Positions 17,409 through 26,016 of a stretch of 41,372 bases of DNA are shown piece after piece; the stretch's first letter is position 1; the number at the start of each line of letters is the position of its first letter. The position numbers and the translations under genes were made by a program. The stretch is from Candidatus Nanopelagicales bacterium (GTDB taxonomy: Bacteria; Actinomycetota; Actinomycetes; S36-B12): NCBI GenBank assembly GCA_017857175.1, contig JAFMDS010000015.1, positions 1-41,372 of the forward strand, in the 5' to 3' direction. Under the pieces are notes generated by a model. It searched no databases. It was not told where the DNA came from and was given only the letters and a program-made list of their open reading frames with translations.

Positions 17409-18712
17409 TAGCTCAGGTAAATACGAACGGGAATCGTTGTCAGCGTGATTGCTGAGTTAGGTCCGGCTTCCTGACAGTTCTGCAATGGATCACACACTAG
17501 TTGAGAGTTTTCCGGTGTTGTGTAAACCGCTTCGCCCTTCTCAGCCCATGCCACAATCCACTTGGAGTCCGTGGAACTGAAATCGCAGATCACGGCATCA
17601 CCCTCAGTTGCACAGCCATCGAATGATGCACCAACAACCCAGTTGTCCAAGGCAAAGAAACCTTGCTCTGAATCAGATCCCGCAAAAGCTTGGATTCCCA
17701 AAATATCAATCGGACGCAAGCTCCAGATGTACCAATAGGAACGCTCAATGTTGTAGCGGAGGTCATCGATGTAGGTGCGAACAACGAAACCCGCAGCGTT
17801 GGCACCGGTGATTTCCTGCTTGGGAATGTCACCCGGCCCCGCAAGGCCGTAGTTCAACTCGGTATCCCAGAGGGGAAGATCGGGCGCACCCGCGGCAACG
17901 AGTGCCTCCTGTGCCTTCTTGATCAGTAGTCCACGAACTGCGGGGTCACCCAGACCATCAGGGTAAGTATGGATGGCGAAGACATCTACCGGCCAGCCTA
18001 ATTTGCCAAGTTCGGCCAGGTACTCCGGGTAAAACCGATCAAATGCAGCGGTCAGTCGGAGTGTGGGAGACGGTGCGACCACGAGAGCGGTGGGGTCGTT
18101 CTTCTTGATAATGTCGTAGGCGCGCTTGGTCATCTCGGCCATCTCAGCTGGAGTGCCGTTATAGAAATTTTTGAGGTTGACTTCATTCCAAATTTGATAA
18201 GCCTCAAATTGACCCGTGTATTTGGTCGTGACCGTCTCTACCCAATTATCCCAGTCAGCGAGATCCTTGGGGGCGCCAGCAGCTCCGGGCTGCGGGTAGT
18301 CGGTGTCTTTGATCTTTTGTGTCGCCCACTCAGGTGTAGTACCTAAGACGAGCATCACATTGTTCATGCCTTTGGATTGGGCATTGGCCAATGAACCATC
18401 GATGTTGGCCCAGTTGTAAACGCCTTTTTCGGTTTCAATCTGGGACCAAGCCGTGCCGTTATCCCACAGGCGAAGTGCCCCAAAGGGCGCAGAAGCCCAA
18501 GCGCCACCTTCGACACCTTCAATGTGCATACCTATGGTTGCGGGTGGCACCGCATTCTCTGGAACAACAACTGCCGCCTCGGTGGCCGCCTCGGTGGCAG
18601 CGGGTTCACCGCTGCCACCCGAGCACGCACTCAGTACTAATGCACCCGTGACGACTAGAGCGCTGAGCGCTACTGCAGATTTGCTGCTTGTCCTGCGGGT
18701 GTTCCAAACCAT
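17408..18712 (-). CDS. Lipoprotein glycoside hydrolase-like protein, clan GH-A (GH39/GH5-like)
   Basis: 434 residues with a lipoprotein signal peptide (lipobox LSAC, Cys30), then a low-complexity Ala/Glu/Thr linker and a (beta/alpha)8-barrel from about residue 57. Clan GH-A catalytic residues are in place: acid/base Glu177 in QIWNEVNL and nucleophile Glu285 in LWDTELNYG, with HTYPDG (248-253) on strand 6. A roughly 70-residue beta-rich C-terminal tail has a paired-Cys loop (VCDPLQNCQEA). It is predicted to be an outer-surface membrane-anchored glycosidase with unknown substrate. It is paralogous to the gene just upstream. The ATG at 18712 gives a 43-base overlap with that gene, and the stop shares one base with the pseudo-ABC start (TAATG). 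Confidence 0.8.
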   Translation of the reverse strand: MVWNTRRTSSKSAVALSALVVTGALVLSACSGGSGEPAATEAATEAAVVVPENAVPPATIGMHIEGVEGGAWASAPFGALRLWDNGTAWSQIETEKGVYNWANIDGSLANAQSKGMNNVMLVLGTTPEWATQKIKDTDYPQPGAAGAPKDLADWDNWVETVTTKYTGQFEAYQIWNEVNLKNFYNGTPAEMAEMTKRAYDIIKKNDPTALVVAPSPTLRLTAAFDRFYPEYLAELGKLGWPVDVFAIHTYPDGLGDPAVRGLLIKKAQEALVAAGAPDLPLWDTELNYGLAGPGDIPKQEITGANAAGFVVRTYIDDLRYNIERSYWYIWSLRPIDILGIQAFAGSDSEQGFFALDNWVVGASFDGCATEGDAVICDFSSTDSKWIVAWAEKGEAVYTTPENSQLVCDPLQNCQEAGPNSAITLTTIPVRIYLS

Positions 18713-19917
18713 AGTGGCATGTTTCCAATCGTTACTTGAGTTCCTGGTGTCACGGCTGAGCAGTTGTTCAACGCATCACACTGAACAGTTGCATTTGCAG
18801 GAACAGTGTACGTCCCAGAACCTTGTGACACCCAAGCGATGGCCTCAGGGTTGTCGTTATTGCCCAATTGACACACATTGGTCCCGGAGACGGTTCCACA
18901 GGTGTAATAGGAGCCAGCCAGCCACTGATTGACTGTTTGATAGCCAACAGCCCCTGTCGTTCCATCTTGAAGGGTGATGCCAATCAAATTATCTGCTGGA
19001 GCCCAGTAATACCAGTAGCTGCGCTCAACCCCGAGCAAAATGTTGTCCAAATAGGTTTGGGCAACCCATGAGGCAGCCTGCGCTCCCGTGATGCTCTGGC
19101 CCTTGACCTTGCCCGGTCCGCGGATTCCGTAATTGACCTCGGTGTCCCACAGAGCTTTGGATGCCGGAACCTTGGCCTTCTTCATGTCACCTTGAACCTT
19201 CTCGATGTAATCGACCCGAGTACCTGGATTTCCTTTGCCATCTGGATAGGTATGAACCGCGATGACATCGACCGGCCACTTGGCTTTCTTGAGCGCCTTG
19301 AGATAGGCGGGGAAGAAGCGCTTATAAGAACTGGCTAACCGCACCGTGCTGCTGGCGGACACAATCTTGGCTGTTGGGTCATTTTTACGAATAATTTTTG
19401 CCGCTGCCTTGGTGAGGTCAGCCATTTGCTTGGGAGTGCCTGCCCAGAAATTGGTCAGATCGGCTTCGTTCCAGATCTGATAAGACTCGATGCTGTCTCC
19501 GTAACGCTTGGTCACGGCGTTGACCCAACTCTTCCAATCCTTCATTTTCGGCACCGATGCAGCGCCTTTGTTGGGGTAAGTGCCCTGCTTCTTATTCGTC
19601 GCAGCCCATGTTGGCGTACCCCCAAGGACATAAAGAATTTGGACATTTTGGGTATTTGCATTACCAATTGCCGCATCCATGCCATTCCACCAATAAAAAT
19701 TCTTCTTTTGCTCCACCTGACCCCACGTAATACCTGAGTCCCAGAGTCGAATCGACCCATAGGTCACGCCTGGATCTGTGCCGATCGAGATGGTCGGCAC
19801 GTGCATGCCGAAAGTTGGTTCAGGCAGTGGTCCGGCAGCTTGGGCGGCCGGAAGTGCAATAAGCGAACTCCCTGCAACCGCGAGGGAGAGGGCTGCCGCA
19901 ATGATGGATCGACGCAT
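18670..19917 (-). CDS. Secreted glycoside hydrolase-like protein, clan GH-A, paralogue of the next gene
   Basis: 415 residues from the ATG at 19917, preceded by AAAGG about 10 bases upstream and followed by a clear Sec signal peptide (MRRSII..., cleavage after AQA). The same barrel as its neighbour: acid/base Glu151 in QIWNEADL, VHTYPDG (221-227), nucleophile Glu260 in LWDTEVNYG, an aromatic SYWYYWAP strand, and a C-terminal beta-rich tail with a QCDALNNC loop. It is soluble rather than lipid-anchored. It is the first gene of the five-gene operon, and the 82-base leader contains TAGGTT as a possible -10. A longer reading frame to 20064 was not used because it would overlap the methyltransferase gene and add a non-signal N-terminus. 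Confidence 0.8.
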   Translation of the reverse strand: MRRSIIAAALSLAVAGSSLIALPAAQAAGPLPEPTFGMHVPTISIGTDPGVTYGSIRLWDSGITWGQVEQKKNFYWWNGMDAAIGNANTQNVQILYVLGGTPTWAATNKKQGTYPNKGAASVPKMKDWKSWVNAVTKRYGDSIESYQIWNEADLTNFWAGTPKQMADLTKAAAKIIRKNDPTAKIVSASSTVRLASSYKRFFPAYLKALKKAKWPVDVIAVHTYPDGKGNPGTRVDYIEKVQGDMKKAKVPASKALWDTEVNYGIRGPGKVKGQSITGAQAASWVAQTYLDNILLGVERSYWYYWAPADNLIGITLQDGTTGAVGYQTVNQWLAGSYYTCGTVSGTNVCQLGNNDNPEAIAWVSQGSGTYTVPANATVQCDALNNCSAVTPGTQVTIGNMPLWFGTPAGQAANLQ

Positions 19918-19999
19918 AGGACGTGCCTTTCTGAGTGGTCTTGTGGGGGAAGCGTTCACGTAATCCCTCGAACCTAGACCATGACAGGGCAGATTTCCT

Positions 20000-20698
20000 T
20001 TAGCGGCGCCGCAAAATATACAAACTTTGGCCATCTGTTTCCTGGCCGTACTCAAATCGGTCAACCGCCAGACCGCTGGCGTTCACCAGACTCTCGAAAT
20101 ACTGCCGGGAAAATCGGGTGCAATGCAGGCGACCCTTCCATTCCAAGGGGCCATATCCTTGTGGATTTTCATCCCATTCGGGCACATCCTCCTCAACAAA
20201 GCAGGTCACAAAGGCTTTGCCAGTGGGAGTCAGTGTTTGTCCGAGAAGTTCAAGGTATCCGGCGGTATCCGCCGCGTTCATGTGAGAAAAAACAGAATAG
20301 GCATAAAAAACGTCAACACTGTGGGGCTCAGCGCTCAGGGTTCTCTCGGGTGAGCCATCGGGGTTGTAGCGCTCATTACTCACGTCAACAAAAGTGAATC
20401 GATAACCGGGACCGGCCAAGTTGGCTTGGCACCAATCAATGAGTTCACGTTGAACATCAACCCCGTGGTAGTCCCTGATGGATGGGAGGTGTTCTCTGAT
20501 TCCAATGGCTAAACGTCCCGCACCGCAACCCCAGTCCAACACGGACGAATCAGGGGTGAGACCACATAACTTTTCCAAACGCTTGACGTCTTTGACAGCT
20601 GTTCGGATGAATGCTTTGTCATTCTTAAAATGCTTGCCACCCATTCGATACTTCGACGGCGGTAGCGGGGTCTTGGAACCGAAATTAAACAGGGACAC
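20000..20698 (-). CDS. Class I SAM-dependent methyltransferase
   Basis: 232 residues. Motif I VLDWGCGAGRLA (about 53-64), motif II acidic end DYHGVDVQRELIDWC, and a later VDVFYAYSVFSHM strand/post-II segment define a class I Rossmann methyltransferase of the Methyltransf_11/25 type. The basic N-terminus (PPSKYRMGGKHFKNDKAF) resembles those of sugar or small-molecule methyltransferases in glycan clusters. The acceptor is unknown. It is divergent from the GDP-fucose synthase-like gene by 80 bases, suggesting that deoxysugar modification of surface glycans is encoded here. Confidence 0.85.
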   Translation of the reverse strand: MSLFNFGSKTPLPPSKYRMGGKHFKNDKAFIRTAVKDVKRLEKLCGLTPDSSVLDWGCGAGRLAIGIREHLPSIRDYHGVDVQRELIDWCQANLAGPGYRFTFVDVSNERYNPDGSPERTLSAEPHSVDVFYAYSVFSHMNAADTAGYLELLGQTLTPTGKAFVTCFVEEDVPEWDENPQGYGPLEWKGRLHCTRFSRQYFESLVNASGLAVDRFEYGQETDGQSLYILRRR

Positions 20699-20778
20699 AG
20701 GATCAGACTAGTGCGCCATTAGATCAAGGGCCTGCAGCCCTGAGGCATGAAATGATGGTTATGTGAGAGGATCCCGAA

Positions 20779-21717
20779 ATGGCTGATATCGACTGGTCCC
20801 AAACCAAGGTTTATGTAGCGGGGCACCGTGGTTTGGTGGGTTCGGCACTTGTTCGAGCACTAGAAAGTGTCGGTGCCGGTGAAATTATCGGATGGACATC
20901 GGGTGATCTTGATCTGCGCGACCGTGAGGCCACCCTCGATGCCATCAATGAGGCAAAGCCGGATGTGGTTATTGACGCTGCGGCTCGAGTTGGCGGAATC
21001 ATGGCCAACTCCACTTATCCAGTTGATTTTCTCAAAGACAACATGCTCATCCAAACCAACATTATGGATGCAGCACATGCAGCCGATGTCGAACGCTTCC
21101 TTTTCCTTGGATCATCATGTATCTATCCGCGTCATGCAACACAGCCAATCCGCGAATCAAGCCTGATGACCGGACCACTCGAACCAACAAATCAGGCCTA
21201 CGCCATGGCCAAAATTGCCGGCATCTATTACATCGAGGCATTTCGCACTCAATACAACCGTCGATGGATCTCAGCAATGCCAACAAACCTGTATGGCCCG
21301 CGTGACAATTTCAATCTTGAAACATCACATGTGCTTCCCGCTTTCATTCGCAGATTTCATGAAGCCAAAGAGTCCGGTGCATCGAGTGTGACCGTGTGGG
21401 GAACGGGTGCACCCCGCCGCGAGTTCTTGCATGTTGATGATCTTGCTCAAGCCTGCCTAATGCTGCTGGATAATTACGACTCGCACGAAACCATCAACGT
21501 TGGCTGGGGCAATGATTTGCCCATCAAGGAACTCGCAGAGACTGTCGCTGATGTGGTCGGCTTCCATGGTGACATTGAGTGGGACACCACCAAGCCTGAC
21601 GGTATGCCCCGCAAACTCTTGGACACATCTCGCATTAACGCACTCGGATGGGAACCCTCCATCGGTTTGCGCGATGGTTTAACCAGTACGTACAACTGGT
21701 ATCTGGAAAACGTCTAA
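20779..21717 (+). CDS. fcl: GDP-L-fucose synthase (GDP-4-keto-6-deoxymannose 3,5-epimerase/4-reductase)
   Basis: 312 residues of the extended SDR family. NAD(P)-binding AGHRGLVGS (14-22), AARVGGI (68-74), LGSSCIYP (110-117), catalytic Tyr141-xxx-Lys145 in YAMAK, TNLYGPRDNF, and the C-terminal REFLHVDDLA are the WcaG/Fcl signatures; length matches. It converts GDP-4-keto-6-deoxymannose to GDP-L-fucose with NADPH. The partner dehydratase gmd is not in the window. The ATG start has a GAGAGGATC site about 10 bases upstream. The following gene starts 5 bases after its stop. Confidence 0.92.
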   Translation: MADIDWSQTKVYVAGHRGLVGSALVRALESVGAGEIIGWTSGDLDLRDREATLDAINEAKPDVVIDAAARVGGIMANSTYPVDFLKDNMLIQTNIMDAAHAADVERFLFLGSSCIYPRHATQPIRESSLMTGPLEPTNQAYAMAKIAGIYYIEAFRTQYNRRWISAMPTNLYGPRDNFNLETSHVLPAFIRRFHEAKESGASSVTVWGTGAPRREFLHVDDLAQACLMLLDNYDSHETINVGWGNDLPIKELAETVADVVGFHGDIEWDTTKPDGMPRKLLDTSRINALGWEPSIGLRDGLTSTYNWYLENV

Positions 21718-21722
21718 ATCAC

Positions 21723-22085
21723 ATGTCTGAACCCCGACAAGTTTTCCTTCCTGGCCGGCAAGCACTGATTGTGCGTTTGAATGCGCAGGCAGGTAAGCGC
21801 GCGGCACTTCTCGATCTACTCAACACGTACGCAGACGGATTGGCTGAAGAACCAAGGACAGAAATGTACATGGTGTCCGTCGATCCAGATGATGATGATC
21901 TTGTTTGGCTCTATGAAATATTCCAAGACGACGATGCCGAGAATGAACACCGAAAATCACAAGGATTTGCCGACCTCATGCACGCACTGCCCGCATTCCT
22001 AGAAGGATCACCCGCAGTCTTGCGCATGCAACCACTGCGCATGGCATTACAAGAAAAGGTGTTTACCGAGAATTGGACCTTCTAA
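21723..22085 (+). CDS. ABM-domain (antibiotic biosynthesis monooxygenase-like) small protein
   Basis: 120 residues forming one ferredoxin-like ABM domain: ALIVRLNAQAGKRAALLDLL (strand plus helix), VSVDPDDDDLVWLYEIFQDDDA (strands), and an HRKSQGFADLM helix. Such proteins act as small oxygenases or isomerase-like enzymes, or only bind ligands. The ATG at 21723 lies five bases after the fucose synthase stop, so the two are probably on one mRNA, but a functional link is not obvious. The C-terminus ends 16 bases from the convergent reductase gene. Confidence 0.75.
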   Translation: MSEPRQVFLPGRQALIVRLNAQAGKRAALLDLLNTYADGLAEEPRTEMYMVSVDPDDDDLVWLYEIFQDDDAENEHRKSQGFADLMHALPAFLEGSPAVLRMQPLRMALQEKVFTENWTF

Positions 22086-22101
22086 TTATTTGAGGTCCAT
22101 G

Positions 22102-23328
22102 TTAAGAAAATGGTGGGCGTTCGTCTAACTTGATGGAACGACGTCCTGCGAAGTTCCACAGACGCGCTGTGATGTCTTTATCCTCTGGGGTAATCAGGTT
22201 ACCCATTACCCGCAGCGCAACAGTCATGAGAAATTGCGAACGCATTCCGATGGGACCAAATGTTGGTAAAAGTTTTGGCACCGTGATCAGCCCAGCAAGT
22301 CTGCGTGCGATGGAGAATGCGGTGCCGTAATGGGTAAGTAGTTGTTGAGGCCACACGGTCGTGTAATCCATTGCTGGATTAACAATTGTGTTGGCAAACA
22401 GGTTCGCAGCTAGGTGACCTGTTTCCAGGCCATAGTCAATTCCTTCACCATTAAGTGGGTTCACGCATCCTGCTGAATCACCAATAAGAACCCAGTTCGC
22501 CCCTGCAACATTGCTCACCGCGCCACCCATGGGCAACAATGCCGACCACGGTGCACGTACATCACCTTCGAACTCCCAAGTTTCCCGTTGTTGATCCGCG
22601 TAGTGAGTGAGTAGACCGCGCAGGTTCACATCAGCTGGCCGCTTATTCGTTGCGAGTGTGCCAACACCCACATTTACTTCGCCGTCGCCCAATGGGAAAA
22701 CCCACCCGTAACCAGAAAGCAACTCGCCCTGTTCACCGCGCAACTCAAGGTGGCTGGAAATCCAGGGGTCATCACTGCGGTGCGACTTGATGTAGCCACG
22801 AGCAGCAACTCCGTATGCCGTAGACCTGTGCCACGTTCGACCTAGTGCTCGGCCCAATTGTGACTTTGCACCGTCAGCAACGATCAAACGTTTACAGGAA
22901 ATCGTTGTGCCATCAGCAAAAAGAACGCCAGACACTTTGTTGCCCTCCATGACGACGTCCTTGGCACGCATACTCTCAAGGACGCGAGCACCGCTGTCAA
23001 TCGCCACCTGCCGGATGGCTGCATCGAGTTCGAGTCGTGGTGCGGCTCCGCCGTAATTGGGAAGATTGCCACCGGGCCACGGCAAATAGAGTTCTTGGCC
23101 AAAGCCTGCGGCGCGTAAGCCTTTATTGCGCGCCCGTCCTTCTAGCCATGGTGAGAGACCGAGACCGTCTAATTCCGCGATAGCGCGGGGCGTGAGCCCA
23201 TCGCCACAGGGTTTATCCCGAGGAAATTCCTCAGCATCCACCAAGAGAACATCCAGACCATTGCGACCGCACCATGCTGCCGCTGAGGAGCCCGCTGGTC
23301 CTGCGCCAATGACGAGGACGTCGGTCAC
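22102..23328 (-). CDS. Geranylgeranyl reductase-family FAD-dependent oxidoreductase
   Basis: 408 residues from a GTG at 23328 that overlaps the upstream stop (GTGA) and places the dinucleotide motif GAGPAGSSAA at about residues 7-16, as expected; the longer frame to 23424 has a Cys-rich unlikely N-terminus. Other hallmarks are FPRDKPCGDGL (about 35-45), a central VADGAKS segment, and GDSAGCVNPLNGEGIDYGLETG-type FAD motif. In actinobacteria this family reduces isoprenoid double bonds, for instance in menaquinone side chains (MenJ) or lipid precursors. It is encoded in one unit with the EamA transporter upstream. Confidence 0.85.
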   Translation of the reverse strand: MTDVLVIGAGPAGSSAAAWCGRNGLDVLLVDAEEFPRDKPCGDGLTPRAIAELDGLGLSPWLEGRARNKGLRAAGFGQELYLPWPGGNLPNYGGAAPRLELDAAIRQVAIDSGARVLESMRAKDVVMEGNKVSGVLFADGTTISCKRLIVADGAKSQLGRALGRTWHRSTAYGVAARGYIKSHRSDDPWISSHLELRGEQGELLSGYGWVFPLGDGEVNVGVGTLATNKRPADVNLRGLLTHYADQQRETWEFEGDVRAPWSALLPMGGAVSNVAGANWVLIGDSAGCVNPLNGEGIDYGLETGHLAANLFANTIVNPAMDYTTVWPQQLLTHYGTAFSIARRLAGLITVPKLLPTFGPIGMRSQFLMTVALRVMGNLITPEDKDITARLWNFAGRRSIKLDERPPFS

Positions 23329-24254
23329 GATGTTTTGTGCCACGGCCCCATTCTGCCGCTGATCACGCCTTGTGCAATTGCAGCACCGAGGACAATGAGT
23401 AGACCGCCCAAGGGTTGGTTCCAAGTGATGTGTTCATCCAGAAGCAGCGCGCCCACGATGATGGCGACCAGTGGGGTCAGATAGGTCACCGTGCTGGCCG
23501 TTGTTGCATCAGAAGCGATCACCACTTTGAAGCTCAAGACATATGCCAGACCGCTGCCTAAAATCCCGAGAGCGGCAACCGCGAGAAACGGGGCCCACTG
23601 GAATGGTGCATTTGTTACTCCCGTGAATGCGGAGATAGGTGCCGTGATGACTAATCCCCAAATCATCATGCCCATTGCCATGGATACCGGCTTCACGGGT
23701 TCCCGAACACTGGGTCCGGTGAGGTACCTACGGACAAATGGAAATGCGATGCCATAACAGGTGATTGCCGCAATCAGCGCGAGGATGCCAACGACATCGT
23801 TATTGCCACCCATGTGCCATACGCCTACAACAACCAAGACGCCTAGAAAGCCGATGCCCAGTCCAATAATTCGCTGACGAGTTGGTTTTTCTTCGGGGAA
23901 GGCGATCAAAATGGCGAGCAGGGTCATCAAGGGTGTTGCGCCATTAATCACACCCGCGAGGGCTGAGGACACTCGTGTTTCGCCGAAGGCAAAAAGCATC
24001 CAAGGAATGGACACCCACAGCAGCGAGGTGACAAAGAGGTATTTCCAGGACCACTTGGGTGGCAGCGGAGTTTTAGTTATCAGACTCAGAATTACCAATG
24101 TCACAGCACCAAAGGCGATGCGACCAAAGGCCACGCCCACCGGGGTGAACATGTCTAGTCCAATTTTTATGAAGTAGAAAGAAAAACCCCAGATCAAGGC
24201 GAGCACTAAATAGAACGGGAGCCAGCTGCGCCAGTGTGACGGGTTCGAAGTCAA
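23325..24254 (-). CDS. EamA/DMT-superfamily transporter
   Basis: 309 residues with ten membrane helices in two EamA repeats (first near WGFSFYFIKIGL, second near ILGSGLAYVLSFKV). RhaT/YdcZ-like permeases export amino acids or metabolites; the substrate is unknown. A TTG at 24254 is preferred as start because AAAGGA lies 6 bases ahead; an ATG at 24281 (nine codons earlier) has no ribosome site. Its stop overlaps the start of the flavoprotein gene by four bases. Confidence 0.75.
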   Translation of the reverse strand: MTSNPSHWRSWLPFYLVLALIWGFSFYFIKIGLDMFTPVGVAFGRIAFGAVTLVILSLITKTPLPPKWSWKYLFVTSLLWVSIPWMLFAFGETRVSSALAGVINGATPLMTLLAILIAFPEEKPTRQRIIGLGIGFLGVLVVVGVWHMGGNNDVVGILALIAAITCYGIAFPFVRRYLTGPSVREPVKPVSMAMGMMIWGLVITAPISAFTGVTNAPFQWAPFLAVAALGILGSGLAYVLSFKVVIASDATTASTVTYLTPLVAIIVGALLLDEHITWNQPLGGLLIVLGAAIAQGVISGRMGPWHKTS

Positions 24255-24423
24255 TCCATGTCCTTTGTTTAAGCGCAGCATTAGATGGTAGAGCACGGTG
24301 GGGGTCGCCAAGGCTATCGGTGCAGAACCAAACCGGGGCAGTTGCTCCTCTGAGCGATATTGCACCCGTGCAATATTGACGGGTTCACTCCCGCCGTTTC
24401 AAGGCACGTACTACGGTGCGTTT

Positions 24424-25809
24424 GTGACCAATGAAGACTCGTTACTGGCCGCATGTGCAGCAGCACTAGCAGATGGTGATGTTGTCACTGATCCTGATCG
24501 GCTTCCCAGTTACCAACGCGACCGCTCAACGGGAACTCCTGCCGGTCAACCCATTGGCGTAGTTTTCCCGCGGAGCACCGAGCAGGTCTCAGCTGTCATG
24601 AAAGCTGCCCACGAATTGCGTGTTCCTGTTGTCCCGCGTGGCGCAGGCTCTGGACTCTCTGGGGGAAGTAACGCTATTGACGGTTCACTCATTCTGTGTG
24701 TTGAAAAGATGCGCGATGTTCTATTGGTTGATGAAATCAATGGATTCGTTGAAACCCAGCCGGGGATTTTTAATACCGAATTGCGAGAACATGTTGCCAA
24801 GCATGGACTTTGGTATGCACCCGATCCTGCTAGTAAGGATTTCTGCTCCATTGGTGGAAATGTCAACACCAATGCCGGTGGCTTGTGCTGCGTGAAATAT
24901 GGAGTAACCCGCGATGCGGTTCTCGGCCTTGAAGTCGTATTGGCTGATGGTCGCATTACCCAGTTGGGGCGTCGCACCATCAAAGGTGTTGCGGGCTATG
25001 ACTTAACCGCGCTCATGGTTGGTAGCGAAGGCACGCTCGGGATTGTGACCAAGGCCAGACTTCGGCTACGCCCAATTCCGACTCCTGCAGCAACAGCAGT
25101 GGCGGTCTTTGCGGGTATCGCTGAGGCAGGACAGGCGGCCGCGGACATCATGCGGGTGCTCACACCGAGCATGCTCGAAGTCATGGACCGCGTATCAATT
25201 ACAGCCGTGGAGCAATGGCGGCCCATGGGTCTTGACACCACTGCCGAGGCGATTTTGTTGGCTCAGGTGGACACCCCGGGTGATGCAGGGCGCAAAGAAG
25301 TCGAATCATTGCTCGAAATGTGCTCCCGAGCGGGCGCGGTTGAGGTGTATCAATCCGAGGATCCCGCCGAGGCGGAGATGCTCTTGGGCGCTCGTCGCAT
25401 GATTATTCCGGCCCTCGAGGCCCAGGGTGACTGGTTATTGGACGACGTCGCGGTACCGAGATCTGAATTAGCGCGCGCCATGCGTGAATTCGCGGAAATT
25501 GGGCAGCGCAATGACGTACTCATTGCAACATTCGGTCATGCCGGCGACGGAAATCTGCATCCGACAATCGTCACTCCGCGGGGTGATTCGGATGCCGCCG
25601 AACGGGCCATGAAAGCTTTTACGGAGATCCTTGATGTCAGTCTTGCCTGCGGCGGCACTGTCACGGGTGAACACGGGGTTGGCTCCCTCAAGCAATATGA
25701 GCTATTCAGGGAACTTGATGAGCCCGCGCGTGATCTGCATGTACGCATCAAACAAGCATGGGATCCGCTCGGGATTCTCAACCCCGGAAAATCATTGCCC
25801 CGCTGGTAG
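24424..25809 (+). CDS. FAD-linked oxidase, GlcD/D-lactate dehydrogenase type
   Basis: 461 residues from a GTG at 24424; the frame extends to 24298 but the extra N-terminus has no family counterpart. Domains: FAD-binding PCMH (VVPRGAGSGLSGGSNA at about 65-80; NVNTNAGGL..VKYG; GSEGTLGIVT), then the FAD-oxidase C-terminal cap domain with FGHAGDGNLHP and GEHGVGSLK. This is the glycolate/D-lactate dehydrogenase family (VAO-type), oxidising 2-hydroxy acids. The tail (DPLGILNPGKSLP) is typical. No glcE or glcF partner is adjacent, so it may act alone or as an LDH. No ribosome site is evident. Confidence 0.85.
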   Translation: MTNEDSLLAACAAALADGDVVTDPDRLPSYQRDRSTGTPAGQPIGVVFPRSTEQVSAVMKAAHELRVPVVPRGAGSGLSGGSNAIDGSLILCVEKMRDVLLVDEINGFVETQPGIFNTELREHVAKHGLWYAPDPASKDFCSIGGNVNTNAGGLCCVKYGVTRDAVLGLEVVLADGRITQLGRRTIKGVAGYDLTALMVGSEGTLGIVTKARLRLRPIPTPAATAVAVFAGIAEAGQAAADIMRVLTPSMLEVMDRVSITAVEQWRPMGLDTTAEAILLAQVDTPGDAGRKEVESLLEMCSRAGAVEVYQSEDPAEAEMLLGARRMIIPALEAQGDWLLDDVAVPRSELARAMREFAEIGQRNDVLIATFGHAGDGNLHPTIVTPRGDSDAAERAMKAFTEILDVSLACGGTVTGEHGVGSLKQYELFRELDEPARDLHVRIKQAWDPLGILNPGKSLPRW

Positions 25810-25816
25810 TAATAAA

Positions 25817-25832
25817 ATACCCCCTGGGGTAT
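25817..25832. promoter_or_regulatory. Inverted repeat ATACCCC-CT-GGGGTAT, CsoR-family-like operator
   Basis: A perfect 7+7 dyad with a two-base spacer immediately after the FAD oxidase stop. TACCCC/GGGGTA half-sites are the classical shape of CsoR/CstR family operators (copper or persulfide sensing). It overlaps the -10 hexamer of the promoter for the small Cys-rich genes, as expected for a repressor site. The csoR gene itself is not in the window. Assignment to CsoR rather than CstR is inference. Confidence 0.6.
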
Positions 25833-25835
25833 ACT
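25830..25835 (+). promoter_or_regulatory. Probable -10 element (TATACT) of the Cys-rich micro-operon
   Basis: TATACT is close to the bacterial TATAAT consensus and sits 35 bases before the 38-residue gene, leaving room for a leader with an AAAGGAG ribosome site (25857-25863). A convincing -35 is absent, consistent with a weak, repressible promoter. It overlaps the right half of the dyad at 25817-25832. Confidence 0.45.
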
Positions 25836-25869
25836 CGTCACACGTTTTCTGGAAATAAAGGAGATAAAA

Positions 25870-25986
25870 ATGTGTAGTCCTGCACCCTGTAATGCCTGTG
25901 GCAAAGTCACGTGGTCCGGCTGCGGTGAACACGCCAGCGAAGTGATGGCCAGCATCCCCGAACCACAACGCTGCACTTGCCACTAA
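25870..25986 (+). CDS. 38-residue Cys-rich small protein (MCSPAPCNACGK...)
   Basis: A tiny gene with a strong ribosome site (AAAGGAG, 6-base spacing). The product has six Cys (2, 7, 10, 18, 35, 37) and two His (21, 38). The pattern C-x4-C-x2-CGK-x-TW-x-GCG-x-H and a terminal CTCH resemble a widespread short family of uncharacterised proteins that I recall but cannot check. The Cys/His content suggests binding of Cu(I) or Zn(II), or a metal chaperone/buffer. It directly follows the CsoR-like operator, which points to metal- or thiol-responsive expression. No signal peptide, so it is cytoplasmic. Confidence 0.75.
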   Translation: MCSPAPCNACGKVTWSGCGEHASEVMASIPEPQRCTCH

Positions 25987-26016
25987 TTGGCGCATCGTTA
26001 AGTAATACTTGCCCAC

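Noticed and set aside
19918-20064. In-frame upstream extension of the secreted GH-A gene with a CIFCG-like N-terminus
   Set aside because: It lies partly over the methyltransferase 3' end, and the ATG at 19917 gives a proper signal peptide and ribosome site.
24298-24423. 42-residue N-terminal extension of the FAD-linked oxidase
   Set aside because: The first residues have no family counterpart and the region holds the divergent promoter with the EamA gene.
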